Below, piece after piece: positions 13,601-21,418 of a DNA stretch of 64,000 nt (position 1 is its first letter; every line of letters begins with the position of its first letter). A program made the translations under genes and the position numbers. Source of the DNA: Dugong dugon (taxonomy: Eukaryota > Chordata > Mammalia > Sirenia > Dugongidae); assembly GCA_030035585.1 (NCBI GenBank), contig CM057475.1, forward strand, positions 83,593,334 through 83,657,333. Reading direction: 5' to 3'. Below the pieces are notes generated by a model. It ran no database searches and was not told where the DNA came from. It worked only from the letters and a program-made list of their open reading frames with translations.

Positions 13601-16600
13601 CGAGAGTCCTCCGGGTTAGGGGAGGCATGGAGTCGGCAGAGGGAGGCAGTTTGAAGCTGGTCGCTGCCTTTGTGAAGTCGGCCAAGCAGAGAGGAGCCAT
13701 GAGGGATGGAGGAAGGAGCCATGGGCACCCGGGGAGCAGGGGTGAAGGCAGACAACCAGAGACATCCAGGACGGTGCTGTGGGCAGACGACCAGGGGCAC
13801 CCAGGACGGTGCTGTGGGCTGGTGGGGTTCCAGAAGACTGAGACAGAACATCAGTGGGCAGAAGAGTCCAGGAGGGGGACATTCTGGGGGCCAGAGGAGC
13901 CCTGGGGACTGCCCTAGGGAGGAGGGGGCCACAGCCACCCCGTGACAGGGTGAGGGTTGAGGAATCTGACCAGAAGGGTAAGGAGGCGGCAGTGGGGGGA
14001 AAGAGTCACAGAGAAAGGAGCAGTGGCAGGAGGGCAGTGGCCGGAGCGTCTCTGTGCTCAGAGGGGTGACCCAGGAGAGGATGCTGACTCAAAGAAACAT
14101 TCACAGAAAGATGGGGGCTGAGCCTCAGAGAGGGGCAGGGCCTTATCCACCAACACAGGAGTGGGCAGAGGATGGGCACAGGGCAGGTGGGGAGACAAGC
14201 CAGTAGCTGGGCCGACAGCTGGGGGGAGGAGGGCCCTACCTGGGGAGGGGATGGCCATGGCCTCCGTCTGCATGGCACCGTGCCAGGCCTTTTGGGGTCA
14301 GTGAAGGGCAGAGTGTTAGGCAGTGGTGGACGCACACTGGCCTGTCACCCCCCCTCCCCAAGGCACTCCTGTGCACCACCCCTCACCCACACTGGGTATC
14401 AGGTCCCACCAGGGCCCGGGCAGCCCCAGGCCATCCCCACTGGAGACCCCAAAGTCCCACCTGACTCCTCCTTGCTGCTCCCTGACCCCTGGCCCTCCCC
14501 CCAGGCATCCCCAGTGCAGGGTGTGCTGGAGAATTACAGCGTGGCCCCAGGGAGCAGATGGAGAGGTGGTCTATCTCGCCTGCCCCCTAGGTGGGTGGGA
14601 TAGGGCTAAATGTCCCCCTTGGAGACAGGCCCGAGCTCAGTTGGCAGTGCCAGCTCAGCAGGACCCTGCGAGCTCAGGCCTCCTCCCGTATGTCTGCAGA
14701 GCCCACCAGGACCCCACCTCAACCTTCACCAAGATCTACAAGCGCAGCTTCTGCCTGCTGCAGGCCTGGGTGGAGGACTGCTATGCCGTGGACTTCACGA
14801 GGAACGCTGGGCTTCTGGGGCAGCTCCAGGGCTTTATTTCCTCCAAGGTGACCGTACTCCAGGCCCTAGGTGGTGGGGCGGCGGGGGCGGTGGGGAGCTG
14901 TCCTTGTCCAGGAGACAGCAACCTCCAAGACGGCTGCCTGTGCTCCTGCCCAGATCACACCTCTGGATGGCTATGCGGAGCACCTGCTGGCCCTGCTGGA
15001 GGTGAGCACAGACCCGCGGGGCGAGGGGGCCCCACGTGGCGGAGACCTGGACAACCCCAAGGAGGCCGAGGAGGACACCTGGCCCCTCAACGCTCTCTAT
15101 AAGAAGTTCTCAGAAGACGGCGTCTCCCGGAAGGTGGGGGCTTTTCCCAGAAGAAGGTCTCCATAGACAGTGCCCTTCCCCTGACCGAGCCTTGAGGACA
15201 CAGCCTGTGTGCACACATACACACATGCATGCGCACACCTATGCACACGGACACCGGTACAAGGACACGCAAACATACATGCATGCATACGTGCACGTGC
15301 ACGCATACAGGTGTGCATGCACACATTCACTTATATACTTGCGTATGCACACTTGCACGTACACACACATACTTGCATATACACACTTGCACAGACACAT
15401 GTACAAGCACACACACAGGCGTGCATGCACACATATACTTGTGTGCACACATACACAAGCACACATATACAAGCACATGCATGACACACAAGCACACATG
15501 CATACATACCTGCACATATACAAGCACACATGTATGCACACACTCCTCCATGTAGCCCAGGCAGGACCCATGGGGGCCGTGGAGAGGTCCTTATCTCCAC
15601 CTGGCCTTGCACAGAGCTTCCCCTGGCGGCTGTCCAAGGGTAACGGGCTGGCACTGGGACTGCACAAGGAGCGCCAGTACACCATCGCGTCGGCCCTGCC
15701 CAAGCCCTGCTTCCTGGAGGAGTTCTACGGCCCCTACGCCAGGGTCAGTGAGAAGGGGCCCTACTTCCTGACTGAATACAGCACTCAGCAGCTCTTCACT
15801 CAGCTGACGCTGATGCAGCAGGTGAGCCCGGGTCTGCTCTCTGGAGGGACAGATGGGCCGTCGGTGAGGGGAGCCAGTGGCCAGATGTTCAAACCAGGCA
15901 GGGAGCTACTGCGCCAGGGGGTGGCCCAGGAAGGGCACAGGGGGCACAAGCCCTCCTTCTGCAGCCTCTACCCCTCCCCTCCGTCTTGAGAGGGCACCCT
16001 GTGGGCCACTGCATGGAGCAGGCTCGGGCATCTGCCCCCCACCCGACTTCACCCCTTGGCTCCCTGGCTGCAGCTCAGTGGAAAGTGGGGCTCACCCAAG
16101 CCTGGGTGGGACCCCAGTGTCGGGAGCACCCCATAACAGAGGCTCAGCCATCCCATCCACACCCAGCAAGCGCCCAGAAGAGCCCCACCATTCACACCCA
16201 CTGACCATGTCTGCTGCCCACTGCCCACTGGGCACACTGGATCAGCATCAAGCCCATAATTGCAGAGCTGTCCCCCAAAACGCCACATCTCTGTGGGGCC
16301 CTTATTTTGACCCCAAGGCCCTTGGGAAGGACACTTCTGGAAGTGTTCTCACACTCCTGACAGGAACTGTTTCAGAAGTGCCACCCCGTCCACTTCTTAA
16401 ACTCACGGGCCCTGGGTGTCACGGACAAGAGTACAGCCATCCCAAAGTAAGTCTGGGCCCCGGTCAAGGTTGGCAGCCAGGGATGGCGGCCCAGGGTTCC
16501 TGGCACTGTTGGTGGGCAAGAGGGTCTTCCGGAGGAGTTGGGGTGGAAGCGTTTGCCCTTTCTTAGCATCCTGGGGAGACTCCTATCCCTGGCTGCCCGA

Positions 16601-19600
16601 GGGAGGGGCTTGTTTCCCCATGGCTCACCTGGCTGACACTGGCCCTCAGTATGTGGCCTCTGCCACAGCACAGCCGGGGCTGCAGAGCCCCCACACACCC
16701 AGCAGCGGGCATCTTCAAGGTCTGTCCTGGTGTGGCATCCCTGTATGACATCGTGTGGGACATCCCTGAGTGTGACACCCCCTTGTGATGCCCACGTGTA
16801 CCATCCATGTGTATGACACCCTCAGGTGTGATGTTTCACGTGTTGTCGATGTGATTTTCCCACGTGACGTCTCATGCATCTGCGTTTCTATTCCAGAGCC
16901 TTCTCTTCTGAGTCTTTGTCCGCTAAAACCTGCAGCTTGTTTCTGCCAAATTACATCCAAGACAAATACCTGTTGCAGCTGTTAAGGAATGCAGATGACG
17001 TGAGCACCTGGGTGGCTGCTGAAATTGTGACCAGCCACACCTCCAAGGTGGGTTCCTCTGCTGCTTCCAGGGTGGGAGTCTTGGGACCTGCAGCCACCGG
17101 GGGTTGGCGGGTTTCTGGGGGTATGGATCCGTCCTGTCAGCCTGGTACCAGAAGCAGGGATCAGATACTAGATGTCCTTCAGGGTGAGTGGTACATGAGG
17201 TGAAAGATAAAAGCGGCACCACACATTCACCTACGTTGCTGTCACATCAGACACACCCCAGCTGTCAAGTGTGCAGCATCCTCACCTCCGTGCCAGGCGC
17301 AGGCATCTCCCCTACTGGGGGTGCCTCTTCTTTCTGCCTCCTGCCTACCCAGACACCTGGCTCCCTCCCCAGGACCAACGACAGGCCTCCCCAAATGGAC
17401 CCTTCACACATGCATGCACACATATGTGCATATTTGCATGTGTGTGCACTTGCTGTGACACACGACAAGTATGGACATTGCATGCACGCACTGAGACATG
17501 CACACGGGCACCCGCCCTGAGGCCCATGCACACGTGCTGGCACACATGCATGTGCGTGCACATGTGCTGACATGCGTGCACACAAGCACATGTGCACAGT
17601 GCCCATGCACCAACACGTGTGCGCACTCACACACACCAATGTGTGCGCACATGCATACACATGTATATGCACTACACACATCAGCAGTTTCTCACACACA
17701 GACACAAAGTCCCTCATACGCACGCTCCCTCTGCTCTGGACCTGTCTTCCCCAGACCTCAGGGCAAGACACCTTTCCTGCCCCTGAAGCTGCTCCCACCC
17801 CCACCCCACCTCCACTGCCCACTCCTAGCACAGTTGGGAGTCCACTAAGGTTTGTCTGGACAGCGGTTTTGCTTCTGAGAAGTTGCAGGTCTTTTCACAT
17901 CCTTACACTGACCAGGCTTTTGCTTTTCAGTTTTGTTTTAAGGCCCATCTGCTCTCCTGCCCCGACCCCTCTACCGCCACCATTTTCTGACGAGATGTGT
18001 TCGCCCACCCACCTCCTTTCCGCACAAATGGGGTCCATGTGCTGGTCTGCACCTTGAGGCTGGGTTATTCTAATGGGTTCCCCAAAATGCTCCCCGTTTG
18101 TTGGGGTTGAAACCCGAGGATCCTGAGTGTCATCTGCTGGTTTCAGCTGCAGGTGAATTTGCTGTCCACGTTTTTGCTCATCGCAAAGTCTTGCTACGAG
18201 CAGAGGAATTTTGCAACCGCCATGCAGATCCTGGGGGGCCTGGAGCACCTGGTCGTGAGGCAGTCCCCCGTGAGTACGCAGGGGCATGCGTTGGGGGTGG
18301 GACCCACACAGCCACCGGGTTCAATTGTGTTTTTGTTCCAGGCCTGGAGAATTTTACCAGCCAAGATTGCAGAAGTCATGGAAGAGCTGAAGGCCGTGGA
18401 GGTACAGGGTCACCTGTGCTGCTCACCAGCAGCGTGAGGCCCTGGGCTTCTCCTTAGCCACGTGCCCTACACACTTGGCAGCTTCCAGAGCCCAGGGGCT
18501 CCAGGGAGCCGGCACGGCGCACACAGGGCAGTGCACACCCGGCCGGCCTCACCATGAGCCACCTGGCGCTGGGCCTCTGCCACTCGCCTGTGCAAAGGAG
18601 GCTGGTGGGAGCCCCACCCTGGGTCACATTCACCCCGGGCCTTGCTTGTCTAATTCCTGACACGGTTCCTGGTGCCGAGGCCAGGCCTGGGCTCAGTGAG
18701 ACCAGCAAGCCTCAACACCTCACACACTGAACACATGCACACAAGCACGTGTATTTTTAAATGGGCACAGAGGCCGGGCAATTCCAGGTTCTGGACGCTG
18801 GTCCCATGCAGGGCTCCCTGCAGGGAGGGCGGGACTAGGGAGTGTCCCACTCAACCCCAAAAACACAAGGTGAGCATCTTTGTCCCCCAGGCCCCTCCAT
18901 CCCCAGGCCCCTGTATCCCCCAGGCCCCTCCATCCCCCAGCCCCTCCGGCCCCTGGCTCCCATCCCCCCTGCCCCTCTGGCCCCCCGGCCCCTCCGGCCC
19001 CCAGGACCCTCTGTCCCCCAGCCAGGTCTTCCTCGGACAAGCTGGGCCACCCTGGCTCTTTTTCAGGGCAAGGCAGAGACTAAAAGAACAAATCTGCTTT
19101 TTCCATGGCATGAAGTGCAGAGCTTCTGTGTCCATTAGGGACCTCAAGACCATGGACTTCGGAGCCAAGACCCCAAAGCCAAGCTGCTTCGATTGGGTGG
19201 CAGTCAGGGTGTTTGTAGCTGCCTGTGCAAACACACTGGGGCTGGCGTCAGGAAGCCCCGCTGACCTCTCCCTCCCCCTCTTTCCCCCCACCTGTCCTCC
19301 CTCTCCTGTCTCTCCTGATTCCCCCACCCCCCTCTCTCCCTGCCTGCCCCCCACCCCTGTGGCCAGGTCTTCCTCAAGAGTGACAGCCTGTGTCTGATGG
19401 AAGGGCGGCGCTTCCGAGCCCAGCCCACGATCCCCTCAGCCCACCTCCTGGCCATGCACATCCAGCAGCTGGAGACGGGGGGCTTCACCATGACCAACGG
19501 GGCCCACAGGTGGAGCAAGCTCAGGTGAGAATAAAAGGGTCCACTGGGTGAGGCACCTCCCCCCAGCCTCCTGCTCCCCCCGGCCCCCCGCCTCAAGTCC

Positions 19601-21418
19601 TCAGCGCTCCCTCCACCCCTTTCAGCCACCTCTTTCCTAAGTGTGCAGCGAGAGCCAGGCGCACCTCACCCACCTCTGCACCTGTCCTGCTCCACCCCCA
19701 CGACCCACACAGCCCACCCTCCATTCTCACTCCGGCCCCTCCTCCACCCCCACACCCCATCATTTCTCAGCCAAAGGTCGGCTGCCCCTGCCCCGTGTCC
19801 TTGTCTACACTGGCAGCTGGTCAGGGGCCCCCATAGCCCCAGAGTACAGGGCAGACAGCCTCACTCTGTGAATAGGACTCAGAGGACCTGTCCAGTGGTC
19901 CCCACCCCTCCAGAGACCAAGCCTCCTTCTCAGATCATCACCAACTTTTACAATAATATTTTAAGAAACTAACAAATGTATGCTTGTGAGAGATCAGAAA
20001 ACCCACGCAGACAAAAAAGAAATGAAAAATCAAATGTAATGCTGCAATCCAGAAAGAGCCTGGGTGAAGAGAGTGTGTGTTCTTCCTGGTTTGTGTGTAT
20101 GTGCGTGCATGTATGTATGTGTATGTGGGTATGTGTGTGCATCTGCGTGTATATGTATGTGTGCATAAGTGTGTGTACATGTGCATATGTATGTGTGTGC
20201 ATGTATGTATACGTGTACGTGGGTACGTGTGCATATGCGTATGTGTACATGTGCGTGTATGTGTGCGCAAGTGTGAGTATATGTGTGTGTGTGTGACTTG
20301 TGTGTATGCATGCATGTGTGTCTTCTAATTAAACATGCTATCACTTGTACTGGATCTCCAGGCTTTTCACCCATCATCATGATGGGAATACCTGCCCACA
20401 TAGCCCACCGTCCCTCAGGCGGACTCTGCTCTGAGCTGCCTTGTTCTTGGGTCATACCCAGTGGTGTACTGGTGCCTGTTTACCAACCAGCTCTCCGGGG
20501 GAACACGCCCCAGTTTGCAGTGTTTGACGATTCTCCCACCACGGTCAATTTTAAGCTGCTGGGGTGACATCACTGAACGGAGGCTGGGAGAGGTACACCC
20601 AGCTCCCCAGTGGGCGATGTCAACTTAAATAGCCCCGGGTTTACTCGTCTGTCCCCTGTACTAAGCTTGCTCCCAACAGCTGACAGAGGGCTTTATTCTT
20701 GTTGAAATCCTCAGCACCAACAGGGCTTAACAGAGCAGCTTTCCAGTAAATAGTTGTGGAATGAAAGTGAATGAATGGGTGGATGGGTGAGTGAGTGGGT
20801 GGATGGACACACAGATGAATGGATGGATGGATGGGTAGAGAATGGCGGATGGATGGATGGATGCATGGATGCATGGGTGGATGGATGGAAGAACAAACGG
20901 AGAGACAACAAGTGGATTGCTAGATGAATGAATGGGTGGCTGTATGGACAGACAGACAGTGGGCGGATGGATGGATGGTCAGTTGGATGGACAGACGGAT
21001 GGACAGGGGGTTGGAGAAACAGACCTGAGTAATAGACCTGGTGAATAAGTACAGAAAACTCACCCTTTGGTTTTTGTGCTTCGAAAGGTGGTGTTTAAAC
21101 AATTCACGCGAGCATGCCAGTACCCATGAGCTCACAGAAGGCTGTCGGCCACCAGTGTGAACTAAATTTCACTCCTCCCCCAACAGAAACATAGCCAAGG
21201 TGGTAAGCCAGGTGCACGCCTTCCAGGAGAACCCCTACACGTTTGCCCCCGACCCCAAGCTCCAGTCGTTCCTCAAGCAGAGGATTGCACGTTTCAGCGG
21301 GGCCGACGTCTCCATCTTGGCCGCGGACAGCAGGGCCAACGTGCATCAGGTTACCAGTGAGAAGCATTCGCGCAAGATCCAGGACAAGTTCCGGAGGATG
21401 AAAGCGACGTTCCAGTAA
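441..21418 (+). CDS. KNDC1: KNDC1 (very-KIND RasGEF), 3' two thirds of the gene, 21 coding exons
   Basis: KNDC1 (v-KIND) is a neuronal guanine-nucleotide exchange factor for Ras; its KIND domains bind MAP2 and it restrains dendrite growth. Joined coding exons: 441-599, 2233-2310, 2946-3039, 3882-4044, 4119-4807, 5486-5630, 6132-6211, 7181-7587, 10923-11016, 11282-11379, 11580-11815, 13075-13188, 14700-14847, 14954-15133, 15615-15821, 16364-16446, 16897-17047, 18147-18269, 18342-18401, 19367-19524, 21187-21418. Every splice phase matches and the sum is 3,699 nt (1,232 codons plus stop). The human protein is about 1,749 aa, so about 517 N-terminal residues lie left of the window. Order: end of KIND domain 2, Pro/Ala-rich linker, coiled coil ([15 protein letters not shown]), RasGEF-N, catalytic RasGEF, ending KATFQ. 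No frameshift or stop is seen. A symmetric extra exon inside 7588-10922 cannot be excluded. Confidence 0.96.
600..2232 (+). other. KNDC1 intron with a (TG)19 microsatellite
   Basis: The only clear element is a perfect (TG)n run at 1642-1679. The rest is GC-rich unique-looking intron. Confidence 0.75.
2233..2310 (+). CDS. KNDC1: KNDC1 exon: end of KIND domain 2
   Basis: Twenty-six codons, phase 0-0, starting [20 protein letters not shown]. The acceptor is ttttcag and the donor aag|gtagga. It continues the KIND helix directly from the 441-599 exon. Confidence 0.92.
2946..3039 (+). CDS. KNDC1: KNDC1 exon: linker after KIND 2
   Basis: Begins [20 protein letters not shown] and ends PPEPSP plus one base (phase 1). 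The acceptor is gccccag and the donor cag|gtgggg. The split Gly codon joins exactly to GFVPVS in the next exon. Confidence 0.92.
3389..3584 (-). repeat. AfroSINE, antisense, in KNDC1 intron
   Basis: An A-rich tail (3389-3404) is followed by 'tcatagcgaccc', 'gagtagaactgcccc', 'gggtttccaaggctgt' and 'cttaaccactgcaccgccaggg'. This is the reverse complement of a tRNA-derived SINE with its head at the right end. The block order is that of the Afrotheria-specific AfroSINE. Confidence 0.9.
3882..4044 (+). CDS. KNDC1: KNDC1 exon: central linker
   Basis: Acceptor gcccccag, donor gtgagt, phase 1 in and 2 out. It reads [16 protein letters not shown] and ends [14 protein letters not shown], a conserved KNDC1 block between the KIND 2 end and the long linker exon. 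Confidence 0.92.
4119..4807 (+). CDS. KNDC1: KNDC1 exon: long Pro/Ala/Ser-rich linker
   Basis: The largest exon here, 689 nt, phase 2 in and 1 out. It begins [15 protein letters not shown]. The first ~200 residues are low-complexity, rich in Pro, Ala, Arg and Ser and probably disordered. The last ~25 form a conserved segment, [12 protein letters not shown]...GLEALIM, just before donor gtgcgt. The acceptor is cccgcag. Confidence 0.92.
5486..5630 (+). CDS. KNDC1: KNDC1 exon: conserved helical segment
   Basis: Reads [20 protein letters not shown] and ends [17 protein letters not shown]. The acceptor is aaaccag and the donor gag|gtgggc, phase 1 in and 2 out. High conservation suggests a folded segment outside the named KIND and RasGEF domains. 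Confidence 0.93.
5788..5808. repeat. A-rich tract in intron
   Basis: An uninterrupted run of about 17 A residues after 'tcagaag', ending in 'gagg'. It may be a decayed retroposon tail, but I cannot recognise an element beside it. Confidence 0.6.
6132..6211 (+). CDS. KNDC1: KNDC1 exon: short linker
   Basis: Eighty nt, phase 2 in and 1 out. It reads [20 protein letters not shown]. The acceptor is tttccag and the donor gtagga. The assignment rests on phase fit and splice sites more than on strong conservation. Confidence 0.82.
6212..7180 (+). other. KNDC1 intron, no recognised element
   Basis: About 970 nt of ordinary GC-rich intron between exons 6132-6211 and 7181-7587. I see no SINE, LINE or conserved block in it. 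Confidence 0.6.
7181..7587 (+). CDS. KNDC1: KNDC1 exon: linker before the coiled coil
   Basis: 407 nt, phase 1 in and 0 out. It reads [20 protein letters not shown] and later [20 protein letters not shown], the second being a conserved KNDC1 motif. The acceptor is ttcaag and the donor cca|gtgagt. Confidence 0.93.
7588..9537 (+). other. KNDC1 large intron, left part
   Basis: I find no exon with convincing conservation here. The flanking exons are both phase 0 and the total coding length agrees with human KNDC1 without another exon. The stretch is GC-rich with no recognised mobile element. Confidence 0.55.
9538..9962. repeat. CACCTGTG minisatellite in KNDC1 intron
   Basis: Imperfect tandem array built on 'cacctgtgcacttaca', mostly in 23-24-bp units (cacctgtg ... 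cttacaca). It stays open in several frames on both strands, so apparent ORFs here are repeat artefacts. Confidence 0.9.
10923..11016 (+). CDS. KNDC1: KNDC1 exon: coiled coil
   Basis: Reads [20 protein letters not shown] then [11 protein letters not shown], strongly charged and heptad-like. The acceptor is ctcctccag and the donor aag|gtacca, phase 0 in and 1 out. Confidence 0.95.
11053..11256 (+). repeat. AfroSINE, sense, close to a KNDC1 acceptor
   Basis: Head 'gagtccctgggtgatgcaa', B-box-like 'ggaggtttgagtc', body 'cagaggtgcctcagcgg' and 'gcacagttctaccctgacac', tail 'gagtcacagctgactggac'. It ends about 25 nt before the exon at 11282. Confidence 0.9.
11282..11379 (+). CDS. KNDC1: KNDC1 exon: coiled coil, with a GC donor
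   Basis: Reads [20 protein letters not shown] and ends LVKKYLQ; phase 1 in, 0 out. The acceptor is cttgcag. The following intron starts cag|gcaagt, a GC donor with otherwise perfect U1 complementarity. No in-frame GT donor gives the conserved join to the next exon. Confidence 0.93.
11580..11815 (+). CDS. KNDC1: KNDC1 exon: start of RasGEF-N
   Basis: Reads [20 protein letters not shown], then [17 protein letters not shown] and [13 protein letters not shown]; phase 0 in, 2 out. Between NVNK and ARVLQAG is a Gly/Ser run (GGSSSSSR) coded by tandem agc codons at about 11731-11746. The donor is cag|gtgcaa, and the donor segment is duplicated 59 bp downstream. Confidence 0.95.
11795..11883 (+). repeat. 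59-bp tandem duplication of the exon end and donor
   Basis: 'catggcttacctgtactcc' followed by 'aggtgc' occurs at 11795 and again at 11854. The intervening sequence (gtgcaaacaggtggagg...) is also partly matched after the second copy (gtgcgcccaggttgagg). Two good donors result, at 11816 and 11875. Confidence 0.93.
12183..12278. repeat. 48-bp tandem duplication
   Basis: 'ggcatgtggatacatggagc' starts at 12183 and 12231. The two 48-bp units differ at about two positions, so the duplication is young. It is intronic. Confidence 0.9.
12540..12757. repeat. CA-rich tract with (CA)12
   Basis: Degenerate 'cacactca' repeats run from about 12540. A perfect (CA)n run lies at 12729-12752. It is intronic in KNDC1. 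Confidence 0.9.
13075..13188 (+). CDS. KNDC1: KNDC1 exon: RasGEF-N core
   Basis: Reads [20 protein letters not shown] and ends [11 protein letters not shown]; phase 2 in and out. The acceptor is gcccccag and the donor cag|gtagcg. '[11 protein letters not shown]' is the signature of the RasGEF N-terminal (REM-like) domain. Confidence 0.96.
13189..14699 (+). other. KNDC1 intron, unique-looking GC-rich
   Basis: About 1.5 kb. It contains short G-rich repeats such as 'acccaggacggtgctgtggg' and a near copy 'atccaggacggtgctgtggg' (13766-13820), but no recognised transposon. Confidence 0.6.
14700..14847 (+). CDS. KNDC1: KNDC1 exon: RasGEF-N end
   Basis: Reads [20 protein letters not shown], then [12 protein letters not shown] and GFISSK; phase 2 in, 0 out. 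The acceptor is tctgcag and the donor aag|gtgacc. Confidence 0.95.
14954..15133 (+). CDS. KNDC1: KNDC1 exon: linker between RasGEF-N and RasGEF
   Basis: Reads [20 protein letters not shown] and ends SEDGVSRK; 60 codons, phase 0-0. An internal 'gag|gtgagc' at 15001 looks like a donor, but KNDC1 homology ([23 protein letters not shown]) continues past it to donor aag|gtgggg. Confidence 0.93.
15205..15548. repeat. CA-rich ACACATGCAT array
   Basis: About 340 nt of degenerate 'acacatgcatgcacac' in the intron after exon 14954-15133. It alternates purine and pyrimidine and could adopt Z-form. Long ORFs in several frames here are artefacts of the repeat. Confidence 0.9.
15615..15821 (+). CDS. KNDC1: KNDC1 exon: start of catalytic RasGEF
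   Basis: Reads [20 protein letters not shown], then [20 protein letters not shown] and [16 protein letters not shown]. Phase 0-0, 69 codons. The acceptor is gcacag and the donor cag|gtgagc. Confidence 0.95.
16364..16446 (+). CDS. KNDC1: KNDC1 exon: RasGEF
   Basis: Reads [20 protein letters not shown] and ends DKSTAIPK; phase 0 in, 2 out. The acceptor is gacag and the donor gtaagt. '[13 protein letters not shown]' is a RasGEF signature region. Confidence 0.95.
16897..17047 (+). CDS. KNDC1: KNDC1 exon: RasGEF
   Basis: Reads [20 protein letters not shown], then [20 protein letters not shown] and EIVTSHTSK. Phase 2 in, 0 out. The acceptor is ttccag and the donor aag|gtgggt. 'STWVAAEIV' matches the Ras-contacting region of CDC25-type GEFs. 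Confidence 0.96.
17405..17705. repeat. CA/TG-rich ACATGCA array
   Basis: Degenerate 'gcacacatgtgc' repeats across about 300 nt of KNDC1 intron, with alternating purine and pyrimidine. Apparent ORFs on both strands are repeat artefacts. Confidence 0.88.
18147..18269 (+). CDS. KNDC1: KNDC1 exon: RasGEF core
   Basis: Reads [20 protein letters not shown], then [14 protein letters not shown] and VVRQSP; 41 codons, phase 0-0. The pattern '[18 protein letters not shown]' is the RasGEF catalytic helical region. Confidence 0.96.
18342..18401 (+). CDS. KNDC1: KNDC1 exon: RasGEF, short
   Basis: Twenty codons, [20 protein letters not shown], phase 0-0. The acceptor is ttgttccag and the donor gag|gtacag. 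Confidence 0.96.
18881..19022. repeat. CCCCCAGGCCCCTCCATC minisatellite
   Basis: C-rich tandem units of about 15-24 nt built on 'ccccaggcccctccatcc', within the KNDC1 intron. It is CpG-poor, and the complementary strand is G-rich with possible quadruplex runs. Confidence 0.85.
19258..19361 (+). promoter_or_regulatory. Extended polypyrimidine tract before a KNDC1 exon
   Basis: About 100 nt almost wholly C and T (ctccctccccctctttcccc...) lead directly to acceptor gtggccag at 19366. It is far longer than a usual 3' splice-site tract. Confidence 0.75.
19367..19524 (+). CDS. KNDC1: KNDC1 exon: RasGEF
   Basis: Reads [20 protein letters not shown], then [20 protein letters not shown] and RWSKLR (last codon split). 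Phase 0 in, 2 out. The acceptor is ggccag and the donor gtgaga. Confidence 0.96.
20085..20318. repeat. TG-rich array (TGTATGTGTGCA)
   Basis: Degenerate 'tgtgtgcatgtatgtgtatg' repeats in the last KNDC1 intron. Strand polarity is opposite to the CA-rich arrays at 12.5, 15.2 and 17.4 kb. Confidence 0.9.
20765..21010. repeat. (ATGG)n tetranucleotide array
   Basis: Degenerate 'gatggatggatg' and 'gacagacaga' units over about 245 nt, in the last KNDC1 intron. Confidence 0.9.
21187..21418 (+). CDS. KNDC1: KNDC1 last coding exon
   Basis: Begins [20 protein letters not shown], continues [14 protein letters not shown] and ends [15 protein letters not shown] followed by taa at 21416-21418. The acceptor is caacag. 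It carries the end of the RasGEF domain and the short basic C-terminus typical of KNDC1. Confidence 0.97.

Noticed and set aside
15001-15006. Donor gag|gtgagc inside KNDC1 exon 14954-15133
   Set aside because: KNDC1-like coding ([22 protein letters not shown]) continues past it to 15133 with no phase break, so it is at most an alternative site.
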